Source: Thiocapsa rosea
GTDB taxonomy: Bacteria > Pseudomonadota > Gammaproteobacteria > Chromatiales > Chromatiaceae
Reading direction: 5' to 3'
NCBI RefSeq assembly: GCF_003634315.1
Contig: NZ_RBXL01000001.1
Coordinates: 1,472,501 to 1,536,500 of the forward strand
Length of the DNA stretch: 64,000 bases
Part shown: positions 8,974 to 18,258 of the stretch, piece by piece
Layout: each line of letters begins with the position of its first letter
How positions within the stretch are numbered: the stretch's first letter is position 1
Program-made: the position numbers and the translations under genes
The notes under the pieces: model-generated
Told to the model about the DNA's origin: nothing
The model's input: only the letters and a program-made list of their open reading frames with translations
The model's database searches: none

Positions 8974-10839
8974 ATGCTCGAAGCGAATCTGGAAGACCGC
9001 AAACGCGAGGCCCGCCTCGTCTCGATCCGAGCGCTCATCGCCGGATTGCTCGCGATCGCCGCCTTGTCGCTCGTCGTGGTGCGTCTGGTCCATCTGCAGG
9101 TCGATCAACACGACCATTTCACCGTCCTGTCCCGCGACAATCGGGTCAAGGTCCAGCCGTTGCCGCCGGCACGCGGACTCATCTACGACGCCAACGGCGT
9201 GCTGCTCGCCGACAACCACCCGTCCTTCTCGTTGGACATCACGATCGAGAAGGTCGGCGACCTGGAGGCCACGATCGAGGGACTCTCCCGGTTGATCCGG
9301 ATCGAGCCACAGGATCGCAACCGCTTCGAGCGTCAGAAGCGTCAACGCATGCGCTTCCAGGGCGTGCCGATCAGGCTCAATCTGACCCAGGCGGAGGTCG
9401 CGCGGTTCGCGGTCGACGGGCACCGCTTTCCCGGCGTGGACATCCGCGCCGAGCTGGTGCGCACCTATCCGCTCGGCGAGCACACGGCTCATGTGCTCGG
9501 CTATGTCGGACGGATCAACGAGCAGGAGCTCGCCCGCATCGACAAGAGTAACTATGCGGGGAGCCAGTTCATCGGCAAGAGCGGCTTGGAGAAGGCTCAC
9601 GAGGCGCTACTGCACGGGCAGGTCGGCTACCAGCAGGTGGAGGTCAACGCCCGCGGCCGGGTGATCCGGACCCTCGAGAGCCGCCCGCCGGTCTCCGGCA
9701 AGGATCTGCATCTGTATCTGGACATCGGCCTGCAGCAGGTGGCGAAAGAGGCGCTCGGCGAGGAGCGCGGGGCCGTGGTTGCCATCGATCCACGCAACGG
9801 CGGCGTCCTGGCCCTCGTGAGCAACCCGAGCTTCGACCCCAATCTGTTCGTGGAAGGGATCAGTCAAACCGATTATCAGGCCCTGTTGAGCTCGCCGGAC
9901 AAGCCCTTGTTCAACCGAGCGGTGCGCGGACAGTATCCGCCGGGCTCGACCATCAAACAATTTGTCGCCCTCGCCGGCCTTGCCGCGGGGGTGACGACCT
10001 CGCGACGCGCGACCTATTGCTCGGGCGCATTCAGTCTGCCCGGACACTCGCATCGGTTTCGCTGCTGGCGCCGCGGCGGTCACGGCGCCGTGAACCTCGA
10101 GCAGGCGCTGGTGCAGTCGTGCGACGTCTATTTCTACGATCTGGCCAACCGGATGGGGATCGACCGACTCTCGGGGTTTCTCTCGGACTTCGGCTTCGGG
10201 TCCTTGACCGGGATCGATGTCGCCGGCGAGCTGGGCGGACTCATGCCGTCGCGCGAATGGAAGCAACGGGTTCGCAAGCAGGCATGGTTTCCGGGCGAGA
10301 CCCTGATCGTGGGCATCGGTCAGGGGTCCTTCCTGGCGACACCCTTGCAACTGGCGGTCGCCACGGCCGCGGTCGCCAATCACGGCAAGGTGATTCGTCC
10401 GCAGGTGGCGCGGGCGGCACAGGCTCCCGGTGCGCCCGCGGCCGAGCAGCTGCCGATGCTCTCGCATACCATCGAGCTCGGCGAGAAACAGCAATGGGAC
10501 CAGATCGTCAACGCCATGGCCAAGGTCGTGGAATCCGGCACCGCCCGGCGCATCCGCAGCACCGAGTACCGCATCGCCGGCAAAACCGGGACCTCCCAGG
10601 TCTTCAGCCTCGGCCAGAACCAACGCTACAATGCCGCGACACTCCCCAAGCACCTGCATGACCACGCCTTGTTCGTCGCCTTCGCGCCGGTGGAAGATCC
10701 GCGTATCGCCATCGCGGTCATCGTCGAGCACGGCGGCGGGGGCGGCGCCACCGCGGCGCCCGTCGCCCGTCGCATCATGGATGCCTACCTGGGCGGCGCG
10801 ACCGTCTTGACCGATGTCGGAGGCGAGCGTGGCGATTAG
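8974..10839 (+). CDS. mrdA: Penicillin-binding protein 2 (peptidoglycan transpeptidase)
   Basis: This is the elongation transpeptidase that works with RodA and MreC. The 621-residue protein has one N-terminal membrane helix (about 20-40), a pedestal domain, and the transpeptidase domain. That domain carries GSTIKQ (catalytic Ser near residue 324), SCD near 382 in the SxN position, and KTGTSQ near 537. The ATG immediately follows a repeat element with no visible Shine-Dalgarno sequence, so initiation may be weak or rely on the local hairpin. It overlaps rodA by 26 bp. Confidence 0.96.
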   Translation: MLEANLEDRKREARLVSIRALIAGLLAIAALSLVVVRLVHLQVDQHDHFTVLSRDNRVKVQPLPPARGLIYDANGVLLADNHPSFSLDITIEKVGDLEATIEGLSRLIRIEPQDRNRFERQKRQRMRFQGVPIRLNLTQAEVARFAVDGHRFPGVDIRAELVRTYPLGEHTAHVLGYVGRINEQELARIDKSNYAGSQFIGKSGLEKAHEALLHGQVGYQQVEVNARGRVIRTLESRPPVSGKDLHLYLDIGLQQVAKEALGEERGAVVAIDPRNGGVLALVSNPSFDPNLFVEGISQTDYQALLSSPDKPLFNRAVRGQYPPGSTIKQFVALAGLAAGVTTSRRATYCSGAFSLPGHSHRFRCWRRGGHGAVNLEQALVQSCDVYFYDLANRMGIDRLSGFLSDFGFGSLTGIDVAGELGGLMPSREWKQRVRKQAWFPGETLIVGIGQGSFLATPLQLAVATAAVANHGKVIRPQVARAAQAPGAPAAEQLPMLSHTIELGEKQQWDQIVNAMAKVVESGTARRIRSTEYRIAGKTGTSQVFSLGQNQRYNAATLPKHLHDHALFVAFAPVEDPRIAIAVIVEHGGGGGATAAPVARRIMDAYLGGATVLTDVGGERGD

Positions 10840-11965
10840 ATCGAGCAGCTATTTTCCGGATGACGCGTTGTATCGGGGACATCGCGGTCTGTGGCAACGG
10901 ATTCATCTGGATGCCCCCCTGCTGGTGGCCCTGCTGGCGCTGTGCGGTTTCGGCCTGATGGTGCTCTTCAGCGCGAGCGATCAGGATCCCGTCGCGGTCG
11001 AGCGGCAGTTGATTCGGCTGGGGGTTGCCTTCGCCCTGATGATCGCGGTCGCACAGATCCCCCCGGCGCGGCTGCGCAGCTGGTCGCCGCTGCTCTACGG
11101 GGTCGGGGTGGCGATGCTGATTGCGGTGCTTCTGTTCGGGGATATCGGCAAGGGGGCGCAGCGCTGGCTGGATTTCGGCTTCGTGCGCTTTCAGCCCTCG
11201 GAGCTTCTGAAGCTCGCGGTGCCCATGATGCTCGCCTGGCTGCTCAGCGCCCGTGCCTTGCCGCCGAAGCTCGTGTGGGTGGTCCTCTCGGCCGTGCTGA
11301 CCCTGATCCCGGTCGTGCTGATCGCCAAGCAACCGGATCTGGGAACCGCGCTGTTGGTCGCCAGTGCGGGCGTGGTGGCGCTCTTCATGGCCGGCATGGG
11401 GTGGGGCATGATCCTCGCGCTCGCGGCCGTCGCCGCCGCCGTGACGCCGCTCGTTTGGATCGGTCTGCACGACTATCAACGCGATCGCGTGCTGACCTTC
11501 CTGAATCCGGAGTCCGACCCCCTCGGGTCCGGCTATCACATCATCCAGTCCAAGATTGCGATCGGCTCGGGCGGGATCGACGGCAAGGGCTGGCTGAACG
11601 GCACCCAGTCGCATCTGGAGTTCCTGCCCGAGCGCAATACCGACTTCATCTTTGCGGTCATCGGCGAGGAGTTCGGGTTTACCGGGATCCTGGCCCTGCT
11701 CGCCCTTTATCTCTTCATCATCCTGCGCGGTCTGGTCATCGCCGCACGGGCGCAAGACCGCTTCGGGCGTCTCTTGGCCGGTGCTCTGACCCTGGTGTTT
11801 TTCGTCTACGTCTTCGTCAACACCGGGATGGTCACCGGCTTGCTGCCGGTTGTCGGTGTTCCGCTGCCCTTGATCAGCTACGGCGGCACCTCGATGGTGA
11901 CCCTGATGGTTGGATTCGGCATCATCATGGGGATACACACCCATCGTATACGCTCTCGCGGGTGA
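10814..11965 (+). CDS. rodA: Peptidoglycan glycosyltransferase RodA (SEDS family)
   Basis: RodA polymerises glycan strands from lipid II as partner of PBP2. The 383-residue protein has about ten membrane segments. SEDS motifs include RWLDFGFVRFQPSELLKLA, KQPDLGTALL, the catalytic-loop region WLNGTQSHLEFLPERNTDF, and the C-terminal GVPLPLISYGGTSM. The start overlaps the end of mrdA. Confidence 0.96.
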   Translation: MSEASVAIRSSSYFPDDALYRGHRGLWQRIHLDAPLLVALLALCGFGLMVLFSASDQDPVAVERQLIRLGVAFALMIAVAQIPPARLRSWSPLLYGVGVAMLIAVLLFGDIGKGAQRWLDFGFVRFQPSELLKLAVPMMLAWLLSARALPPKLVWVVLSAVLTLIPVVLIAKQPDLGTALLVASAGVVALFMAGMGWGMILALAAVAAAVTPLVWIGLHDYQRDRVLTFLNPESDPLGSGYHIIQSKIAIGSGGIDGKGWLNGTQSHLEFLPERNTDFIFAVIGEEFGFTGILALLALYLFIILRGLVIAARAQDRFGRLLAGALTLVFFVYVFVNTGMVTGLLPVVGVPLPLISYGGTSMVTLMVGFGIIMGIHTHRIRSRG

Positions 11966-12096
11966 CGCCTGCGATGGTACGGAGAGTCTCGGCAGCGGCC
12001 CGACCCATGCGACGCGTCGATGAGCGCAGCCCCGGCGGGAGCGCTTCGCGCGACGTGTCGCGTCCGACGTCAACACCATTCAACGAGGTGCCTTCC

Positions 12097-13173
12097 ATGC
12101 CCGTCGCCCGTCAGTTGTGTTTCGCAAGATGCCTCGTCGCAGGATGCTTGGCGCTCGTCGCGTCGCAGCTGCACGCCGAGCCGGCCAGCTATGCCGCTGA
12201 GGCCGATGTGTTCGCGCGCGAGATGGTCGAGCGCCACGGGTTCGATTCGGCAGATCTCGAAGGCGTGCTGGCGAATGCCCGCTACAGTCAGGCCATCGTC
12301 GACGCCATGAATCGGCCCTACGAGGCCAAACCCTGGCGCGACTATCGGGCGCTGTTCGTCACGCCCGCGCGGATCGCCGGCGGTGTGACCTTTTGGAGCG
12401 AGAACGCCGATCTGCTTGCGCGCGTCGAGGCCGACTACGGCGTCGCCCCGCAAATCATCGTCGCCATCATCGGGGTGGAGACCAACTACGGGGCCAATGT
12501 GGGCAAGCATCGGGTGATCGATGCGCTGACCACGCTCGGGTTCTCCTATCCACGGCGGGCGACCTTCTTCCGCCGGGAGCTGGAGGCGTTTCTCGTGCTC
12601 AGTCGCGAAGAGCAGCTCGATCCGCTCGGGGCCGTCGGCTCCTATGCGGGGGCGATGGGCAAGCCACAGTTCATCTCCTCGAGCTATCGCAACTATGCGA
12701 TCGACTTCGACGGAGACGGTCGGCGCGACCTGTGGGGCAGCAACGCGGACGTCGTCGGGAGCGTCGCCAATTATTTCAAACAGCACGGATGGCGCCCCGG
12801 CGAGCCGGTCGCCTTTGCGGCGGAGCTGCGCTCCGGCGTCCCCGCCGGGATCACGGTGGTCGAGAAGAGCCCCGCCCTGCCCGACACGACCGCGGGCGAC
12901 CTACGCGCCGCGGGGGTCGCGTGGGACGAGACCCTGTCGGCCGACGTCCCCGCGAGCCTGATCCGGCTCGACGGGGTCGAAGACGAATACTGGGTGGGGC
13001 TCAGCAACTTCTACGCCATCACCCGGTACAACCACAGCAACCTCTACGCGATGGCCGTCTATCAGCTCAGCGAAGAGATCCGGGAAAACCGCTCGAAAGC
13101 GACATCCAGCGGGACGGCCGCTGACCCAAGCGCTGCGGACGCTCATGAATCCGCTGAGAATGATTCGGACTGA
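12097..13173 (+). CDS. mltB: Membrane-bound lytic murein transglycosylase B
   Basis: MltB cleaves peptidoglycan to 1,6-anhydro-MurNAc products. The frame is open far upstream, but the ATG at 12097 has GAGGTG before it and is followed by a signal peptide (RCLVAGCLALVASQLHA). The catalytic glutamate is residue 128 in GVETNYGAN, and SYAGAMGKPQFISSSYR follows as in the MltB family. Mature length and domain are standard; a lipobox is not clear. The 3' end overlaps the convergent histidine kinase gene by 31 bp. It is the usual last gene of the rod cluster. Confidence 0.92.
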   Translation: MPVARQLCFARCLVAGCLALVASQLHAEPASYAAEADVFAREMVERHGFDSADLEGVLANARYSQAIVDAMNRPYEAKPWRDYRALFVTPARIAGGVTFWSENADLLARVEADYGVAPQIIVAIIGVETNYGANVGKHRVIDALTTLGFSYPRRATFFRRELEAFLVLSREEQLDPLGAVGSYAGAMGKPQFISSSYRNYAIDFDGDGRRDLWGSNADVVGSVANYFKQHGWRPGEPVAFAAELRSGVPAGITVVEKSPALPDTTAGDLRAAGVAWDETLSADVPASLIRLDGVEDEYWVGLSNFYAITRYNHSNLYAMAVYQLSEEIRENRSKATSSGTAADPSAADAHESAENDSD

Positions 13174-14537
13174 TCCCGCGGCAGCTGGACCCGGACAGAG
13201 AGTCCTCCTGTGCGCGCGCGCGCGAAGTCGAGCACCCCGCCGTAGGCGTCGACGACATCCCGCACGATCGCGAGTCCGAGGCCGTTGCCTTCTCTGCGCT
13301 CGTCGAGACGCAAACCACGCTCGCCGAGCCGCGGTGTCTGCTCCGCCGGGACACCGGGACCATCGTCTTCGATATCGATCTCGATGCGATCGCCGACGCT
13401 CACCCGGATATCCACCTCGGTCCGCGCCCATTTGGCTGCATTCTCGAGCAGGTTTCCCAGCAGCTCCAGCACATCGTCGCCGATGACCGCGGCCCGGGCC
13501 TGCGCGGGTGCGACCAGCTGCCAGTCGAGGCGCGCGCCCTCCGGGGTGCGTTGCAGCGTGCGCAGCAGTCGGTGAAGGGTCTCGACCACATCGGCGCCGG
13601 CCTGATGGATGTCGGCCCCGGAGCGCAACCGGGCACGCACCAGCTCGCGCTCGACCCGCCGTCGCATCCCCATCGCCAAGTGTTCCAGATCATCGGCCAG
13701 CGGCGCATTGCCCTGCTCGCGTAGGCGCTGTGCATCGGCCACCAGCGCGCTCAGCGGGGTTTTGAGTCCGTGAGCGAGGTCTGCGGTCCAGGCCCGCGCG
13801 CGCTCGATCGCTTGCTCTCGGGCCTCGAGGAGCCCGTTGACCTCGCCGACCAGCGGCATGACCTCGTCCGGGTAGCCCTCGGCGAGCCGCCGCGCCCGGC
13901 CGGTGCGAATCTCGCCGAGACCGCGTCGCACCGCGTCGAGCGGCGCAAGACCGGTCTGGATCTGAACGAAGGTCGCCAGCGCCAAGACCAGTGCAATGAG
14001 GGCAAGATAGGGAAGCATGTCGGCCGCGAAGGCATCCCGCGCCGCGATTAACTCCGCCCGATCGACCCCGACCATGAGGCGCAAGGGCATCAGCCCGCCG
14101 GCCGCCTGCAGGCGAATCCGACGCTCGCGCACCAACAAGCGCTGCGCGTCCGGACCCATGACCTCGTGGGCGTGGACGGTGCCCGGATCCAGGTCGTCGT
14201 CGGTCAACTCGACCAGATGATCCCAGAGCGAGCGCGAGCGCAGCAACCCCGGCCGCGCCGGGCCGTCGATCTGCCAATAGAGCCCGCTCAAGGGCTGAGC
14301 GAAACGCGGGTCGGCCGGCTCACGCGCGAGCTGAACCTCCCCCTCCGGCGTGATGGTCATCGCCGCAGCAAGCTGGTTGAGCTGCGCGCGCAGCTCCTCG
14401 CCGATACGCCGCTCGACATGGCGCTCGAAGAGGGTCAGCAGACCGAGACCGGCCACCGCCAGGGCCAGCGTGATGGAAAGTGCGGCTCCGATCCAGAGGC
14501 GGGCGCGTAGAGAGCGGCGGGGCCGGACGCGGTTCAA
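13143..14537 (-). CDS. Sensor histidine kinase of a PepSY-linked two-component system
   Basis: The 464-residue kinase has two membrane helices (about 12-35 and 168-188) flanking a periplasmic sensor region. A HAMP-like linker follows, then the H-box DLAHGLKTPLSAL, the N-box LGNLLENAAKWA, and the ATP-binding DDGPGVP and GNGLGLAIV motifs. The start is TTG, overlapping the response regulator stop by 4 bp. The layout resembles the PhoQ/QseC group. The first bases (TTGAACCGCGTCCGGC) equal the end of the dispersed repeat element, possibly by chance. Confidence 0.9.
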   Translation of the reverse strand: MNRVRPRRSLRARLWIGAALSITLALAVAGLGLLTLFERHVERRIGEELRAQLNQLAAAMTITPEGEVQLAREPADPRFAQPLSGLYWQIDGPARPGLLRSRSLWDHLVELTDDDLDPGTVHAHEVMGPDAQRLLVRERRIRLQAAGGLMPLRLMVGVDRAELIAARDAFAADMLPYLALIALVLALATFVQIQTGLAPLDAVRRGLGEIRTGRARRLAEGYPDEVMPLVGEVNGLLEAREQAIERARAWTADLAHGLKTPLSALVADAQRLREQGNAPLADDLEHLAMGMRRRVERELVRARLRSGADIHQAGADVVETLHRLLRTLQRTPEGARLDWQLVAPAQARAAVIGDDVLELLGNLLENAAKWARTEVDIRVSVGDRIEIDIEDDGPGVPAEQTPRLGERGLRLDERREGNGLGLAIVRDVVDAYGGVLDFARARTGGLSVRVQLPRDQSESFSADS

Positions 14538-15196
14538 TACGCATCCTCGACCAAATACCCGAACCCACGCCGCGTCTGAATCAAATCGACCCCGAGCTTG
14601 CGACGCACGCGTCCGACCAAAACCTCGACGGCGTTGGACTCGCGCTCGAAGTCCTGGGCATAGAGCTGCTCGGTGAGCTCGAGCTGGGAGACGACGCGGC
14701 CGGCATGCTGCATCAGATAACTGACGAGACGGTATTCCTGCGGGGAGAGATGAATCGGGACACCCTCGACCGTCACGGCCATCCGCCGAGTGTCCAAAAC
14801 GAGCGGGCCGTTGACGAGCACCGCGCTGACCTGACCGGCGGACCGGCGCACCAGGGCGCGCAGACGCGCCAGCAGCTCCTCCATCCGGAAAGGCTTGGGC
14901 AGATAGTCGTCGGCACCGGCGTCGATACCCTCGACCCGCTCATGCCAATCGCCTCGCGCGGTCAGGATGAGTACCGGAAAACGCTGCCCGTTCGCCCGCC
15001 ATTTGCGCAGGATCGAGAGCCCGTCCATGCTCGGCAGTCCAAGGTCCAGGATCACGGCCGAGTAGCCCTCGGTATCGCCCTTGAACCAGGCAACCTCGCC
15101 GTCGGTCTCGTGCTCGACGACAAAACCCGCACCCGTCAGTGCGGCGATCAGGCCCTCGGCAAGACGCGTGTCGTCCTCGACCAGAAGCAGGCGCAT
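14534..15196 (-). CDS. OmpR-family response regulator
   Basis: The 220-residue regulator has a receiver domain (MRLLLVEDD acidic pocket, phospho-acceptor Asp in VILDLGLPSMDG, conserved Lys in LPKPFRMEEL) and a C-terminal winged helix ending VRRKLGVDLIQTRRGFGYL. The product resembles QseB/PmrA-like regulators. It is translationally coupled to the PepSY gene upstream (1-bp stop/start overlap) and to the kinase downstream. The likely target is the TCAG-N7-TCAG box at 15572-15586. Confidence 0.93.
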   Translation of the reverse strand: MRLLLVEDDTRLAEGLIAALTGAGFVVEHETDGEVAWFKGDTEGYSAVILDLGLPSMDGLSILRKWRANGQRFPVLILTARGDWHERVEGIDAGADDYLPKPFRMEELLARLRALVRRSAGQVSAVLVNGPLVLDTRRMAVTVEGVPIHLSPQEYRLVSYLMQHAGRVVSQLELTEQLYAQDFERESNAVEVLVGRVRRKLGVDLIQTRRGFGYLVEDAY

Positions 15197-15546
15197 CAGT
15201 CCTCCTCCACCACAAGGATTTCCGCCGTCGGCGCGTCGACCAACACCTCCAGCAGTCGCCCGTCCGGGGCGATGAGCTTGATCTCATAGACCCAGCGCGT
15301 TTCTCCGGAGCGTCGCTTGCGCTCGAGCTCCACCTCGATGACCTCGCCCGGCACCTGCGCCTCGACTCGCTTCAGGATCTCGGCGATCGATCGAACCTCG
15401 CCCTGCTGCAGCGCCTGTCTGGCGCGGTCGTGATCATGACGATCGGCGCCCTCGCTTCCACGGTGGCCCGCGAGGGACATTGCAGGCGCCATGGTCGAGA
15501 CCATGACGGCGGCCAAGAGTCGGCGACGCAAGCGCAGTGTGTTCAT
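15196..15546 (-). CDS. PepSY-domain periplasmic protein
   Basis: About 116 residues: a signal peptide (MNTLRLRRRLLAAVMVSTMAPAMSLAG) followed by one PepSY domain with ARQALQQGEVRSIAEILKRV and the strand pattern VIEVELERK...WVYEIKLIAPDGRLLEVLVD. Small PepSY proteins are thought to modulate a partner periplasmic sensor or protease. Here the gene is the first of the operon with the response regulator and kinase. The start was set at 15546; 15555 is possible. The -10 box CATAAT at 15554-15559 leaves almost no leader, so the mRNA may be leaderless. Confidence 0.8.
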   Translation of the reverse strand: MNTLRLRRRLLAAVMVSTMAPAMSLAGHRGSEGADRHDHDRARQALQQGEVRSIAEILKRVEAQVPGEVIEVELERKRRSGETRWVYEIKLIAPDGRLLEVLVDAPTAEILVVEED

Positions 15547-15553
15547 GGGATGC

Positions 15554-15586
15554 ATTATGGACCGAACCAAGCTGACCGTTCGCTGA
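15554..15586 (-). promoter_or_regulatory. TCAG-N7-TCAG box and -10 of the PepSY/two-component operon
   Basis: On the minus strand TCAGCGAACGGTCAG (half-sites 15583-15586 and 15572-15575, 11-bp period) is followed after 12 nt by CATAAT (15559-15554). Direct repeats with one-turn spacing just upstream of a -10 box are typical for OmpR-family activators. Matching boxes occur at 30941-30956 and 41243-41258. Confidence 0.6.
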
Positions 15587-15691
15587 CAATGCCTCACAGG
15601 GTTTCGTCAGGCTCTCCCTCGTAATCTGCACCCGGGCCACGACCGATCGCGGCCGAACCCTTGTCAACGCAGAGATCAGGAGAGCAATGAG

Positions 15692-16306
15692 ATGACCAAC
15701 GAAGCCATGATCGCACCGGCGATCACCCAACACGAAAGCCCGGAACGCGTCCGCGTCTGGGATCCTCTCGTCCGAATCTTCCACTGGGCGCTGGCCGGCG
15801 GATTCGCCACCGCCTTCATCGTCGAGGACGACCTCCTCGGCGTGCATGTCTGGGCCGGCTACTTGGTCTTGGCCCTGATCGCCGTGCGCCTGGTCTGGGG
15901 CCTGATCGGCACCCGCCACGCGCGTTTCAGCGATTTCGTGCGCAAGCCGAGCGACGTCCTGGCCTATGTCCGGGACGCCCTGCGGCTGCGCGCACCACGC
16001 TATCTCGGCCACAACCCGGCCGGGGGCGCCATGGTGATCGCCCTGATGGTCGCGGTCGTCTTGACCGGACTGAGCGGTCTGGCGGTCTACGGCGCGGAAG
16101 AACTCTCCGGTCCGTTGGCACCGATGATGAGCGCTCTGCCGGGGTCTTGGGGCCACTTCTTCGAGGAGGTCCACGAGGTCATGGCCAATCTCACGCTCGT
16201 CCTCATCGTCGCCCACGTGGCCGGCGTCATCTTCTCCAGCCTGTCCCATCGGGAAAACCTGATCGGCGGCATGATCACCGGACTGAAGCGGAAGGAAATT
16301 CAATGA
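15692..16306 (+). CDS. Cytochrome b561-type membrane protein
   Basis: The 204-residue protein has about four membrane helices with paired histidines (VRIFHWALAGG, LGVHVWAGYLVL, FFEEVHEVMANLTLVLIVAHVAGV) suited to bind two b haems. It belongs to the Ni/Fe-hydrogenase-type cytochrome b/b561 group. It heads an operon with two periplasmic c-type cytochromes and is divergent from the PepSY/two-component operon. It probably passes electrons between the quinone pool and the dihaem cytochrome. The donor and acceptor are not evident. Confidence 0.9.
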   Translation: MTNEAMIAPAITQHESPERVRVWDPLVRIFHWALAGGFATAFIVEDDLLGVHVWAGYLVLALIAVRLVWGLIGTRHARFSDFVRKPSDVLAYVRDALRLRAPRYLGHNPAGGAMVIALMVAVVLTGLSGLAVYGAEELSGPLAPMMSALPGSWGHFFEEVHEVMANLTLVLIVAHVAGVIFSSLSHRENLIGGMITGLKRKEIQ

Positions 16307-16671
16307 AACGCGACATGAAACCGATTCTCGCCATTCTGATCATCGTGTCCGGCGCGATGGCCCTTCCGATCGCGTCCTTGGCCGGCGACGCGACGGCGGG
16401 CGCCACGGGTTGGACAAAGGAATACCCGCAAACCGACGGCTCGCCCGCGCGCAGCTGCGTGACCTGCCACAACCGTGACCTGACCAAGCCCGGCCGACAC
16501 GCGGTCACCAACAAGACCATCGAGCCCTTGGCGCCCTCGGTCAATCCGCAGCGTCTGACGGATCAGGCCAAGGTCGAGAAATGGCTGCTGCGCAATTGTC
16601 GTTGGACCCTCGGGCGCGAATGCACCCCCGAGGAGAAGAGCGACTTCATCAGCTATATCGAAACCCAGTAA
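16303..16671 (+). CDS. DUF1924-type periplasmic monohaem cytochrome
   Basis: The 122-residue protein has a signal peptide (ILAILIIVSGAMALPIASLAG) and a haem c site CVTCH at residues 52-56. A conserved KWLLRNCRWTLGRECTPEEK segment follows, with two further cysteines and the DUF1924 pattern. The start overlaps the cytochrome b stop by 4 bp. A likely soluble electron carrier of the same chain. Confidence 0.87.
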   Translation: MKRDMKPILAILIIVSGAMALPIASLAGDATAGATGWTKEYPQTDGSPARSCVTCHNRDLTKPGRHAVTNKTIEPLAPSVNPQRLTDQAKVEKWLLRNCRWTLGRECTPEEKSDFISYIETQ

Positions 16672-16687
16672 TCAGGAGCTGACTCCC

Positions 16688-17290
16688 ATGCAGACATCGA
16701 CAAAAACGATCGCCATGCTGGCCATCGCCTTCCTTTCATTGGGCGCAGTCGGCCTGGCCCTCGGCGATTCCGACGACGACGATCACGAGAAACGCGAGAA
16801 AGGCGGGGGTTGGGTGAAGTCGCGCCCGGATGTCGCCCCGGTCGTGAATGCGACCTACAGCGAGGAGTGCGGCTCCTGCCACATGGCCTATCAGCCGGGT
16901 CTGCTGCCCGGCGATGCCTGGACGCAGATCATGAGTCCCGCCGGGTTGAGCAACCACTATGGCGACGACGCCTCGCTGACCGACGAGGTCCGCACCGATA
17001 TCACCGCGTTCCTGCTCAACAACTCGGCCGACCAAGCCGAGCGTTCGCGCTCGCGGGCCTTTGCCGTCAGCGCGAATCAATCGGTGCAGGCCGATGGGAC
17101 GTCGCTACCGCGGATCACCGAGACCCGTTACTTCATGCATGAGCATGACGAGATCCCGGCCCGTCTGGTGACGGGCAACCCGAAGGTCGGCAGCTTCAGC
17201 CAATGCAACAGTTGCCACCGCGGCGCCGCCGAGGGCATCTACAACGAAAAACAGGTCTCCATTCCCGGTCATGGGCGCTGGGAGGACTAA
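16688..17290 (+). CDS. Dihaem cytochrome c (DHC family)
   Basis: The 200-residue exported protein has two haem c motifs, CGSCH near residue 61 and CNSCH near residue 173, in the DHC-family layout (PF09626). The N-terminus carries a signal peptide followed by an acidic/lysine-rich stretch (DSDDDDHEKREKGGG). It lies 16 bp after the DUF1924 gene. In this family the protein is encoded next to a cytochrome b, matching this operon. Confidence 0.9.
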   Translation: MQTSTKTIAMLAIAFLSLGAVGLALGDSDDDDHEKREKGGGWVKSRPDVAPVVNATYSEECGSCHMAYQPGLLPGDAWTQIMSPAGLSNHYGDDASLTDEVRTDITAFLLNNSADQAERSRSRAFAVSANQSVQADGTSLPRITETRYFMHEHDEIPARLVTGNPKVGSFSQCNSCHRGAAEGIYNEKQVSIPGHGRWED

Positions 17291-17424
17291 ACGCCTGTTC
17301 GGACTGCGTCGAGAGCGGACCTCGACCGCATCCCGTGTGGCCGGGTACGGCAGGAACGTCGTCCGTCCGCGGGGACCAGTCGGATTGGACAGAAATCATG
17401 AGTACCTTAACCCTTTTAACCTAG

Positions 17425-17654
17425 ATCCGGCAGTTGAACGGCCCTGGAGTGCGTCCCGCGCGGTGCCCGGCGAGGCGCAACGAGGCGGCGCTTAGTACTT
17501 CTACGTCAACGAGTTGCAACGCAGTCGAGCGCCGCGCGAGGCGTGCTCCAGGGACCGTAGCGGTCATCACCCGGCAGGTGAGGCTTCAGATGACCAAGAT
17601 CATCAACCGCATCAAACCCTTGCATACGGCACGAAGCGGTCAACTGCCGGAAAT
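17425..17654. repeat. Putative MITE bounded by inverted ATCCGGCAGTTGA ends
   Basis: A left end ATCCGGCAGTTGA (17425-17437) and a right end TCAACTGCCGGAAAT (17640-17654) form near-perfect 13-bp inverted repeats about 230 bp apart. The inside has no long reading frame. The right end touches the start of the 300-bp direct repeat at 17652. This is probably a transposase-less mobile element, though the parent insertion sequence is not recognised. Confidence 0.5.
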
Positions 17655-17955
17655 CGTGTAGACGGCCGGACGACGGGGCCGCGGGCCGGGGCTGCGACAG
17701 GCTGGGCTCGCACGATGGGGACGTCCCGAGCCACGCCTGCCGCGGGGTCATGTTGCAGGGCGCAGACCGACAAGCTGATCGATGCGCCGCGGGGAGGGAA
17801 TGACGTGCGGCAAGGAGAGGGGAATTCTCGAAGGCACGCACCGGCAATCCAGCGCCGTTTCACCGAAGGCGAGCCGCAAACCCTGCAACACCTGCGGATT
17901 ATACGGACCCCGTCGGGCGCGACTTCTAACGAAATTCTGACACTTGATGGCCGCT
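17652..17955 (-). repeat. 300-bp direct repeat, copy 1
   Basis: This segment matches 22207-22505 over nearly its whole length with scattered differences. In both copies the minus strand carries a TATAAT box (17898-17903 here) and an upstream TGTCAGAA/CGTTAGAA direct repeat with 11-bp period (17924-17942). Copy 2 is the promoter and leader of the lipoprotein gene at 20884-22182. Copy 1 leads into the putative MITE and no gene, so it is an orphaned promoter region. Confidence 0.75.
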
Positions 17956-18084
17956 CGTGATGGCCGAGGCGTCTGGAATGCGTTGCAACCCGCTGCCGTA
18001 GACCCGCGATGATGCCGGGTTGCGCCTTGCCGGTCACCACGCGGGACGTACCGTGACGGCCAGCCGACTGCTCTTTCTAGGATT

Positions 18085-18120
18085 ATCGAACGGCGCGGGC
18101 TAGTCGGCTGCTTGAGCGAT
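18085..18120 (-). pseudogene. Remnant of the response regulator 3' end
   Basis: The stretch reading ATCGAACGGCGCGGGCTA and on to CTTGAGCGAT on the plus strand corresponds to bases 22560-22597 inside the response regulator gene (VYGAGYV-proximal region) with a few changes. It sits beyond the 300-bp repeat copy 1 in the same relative position as the real gene beyond copy 2. The original duplication therefore included the regulator's 3' end. Intervening sequence 17957-18084 is not conserved. Confidence 0.5.
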
Positions 18121-18258
18121 GAGAGGTTGAACCAATCGAGCCGGCGGAGCGCCGGCTCGACTCTTCGGCAGGGTCAGGCTGTAGGGTGGGGCTCCGGCAT
18201 CGCAGAACGATCTCATCTGCCCGCTCGATCCCACTGACCCCGGTGCGACGGCTCGGAC

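Noticed and set aside
14522-14537. Element-like end TTGAACCGCGTCCGGC at the start of the first histidine kinase
   Set aside because: A 15-base match to the element end at 31404 exists, and the regulator's TGA falls in it. No second terminus or internal similarity follows, and it is within normal coding sequence, so chance cannot be excluded.
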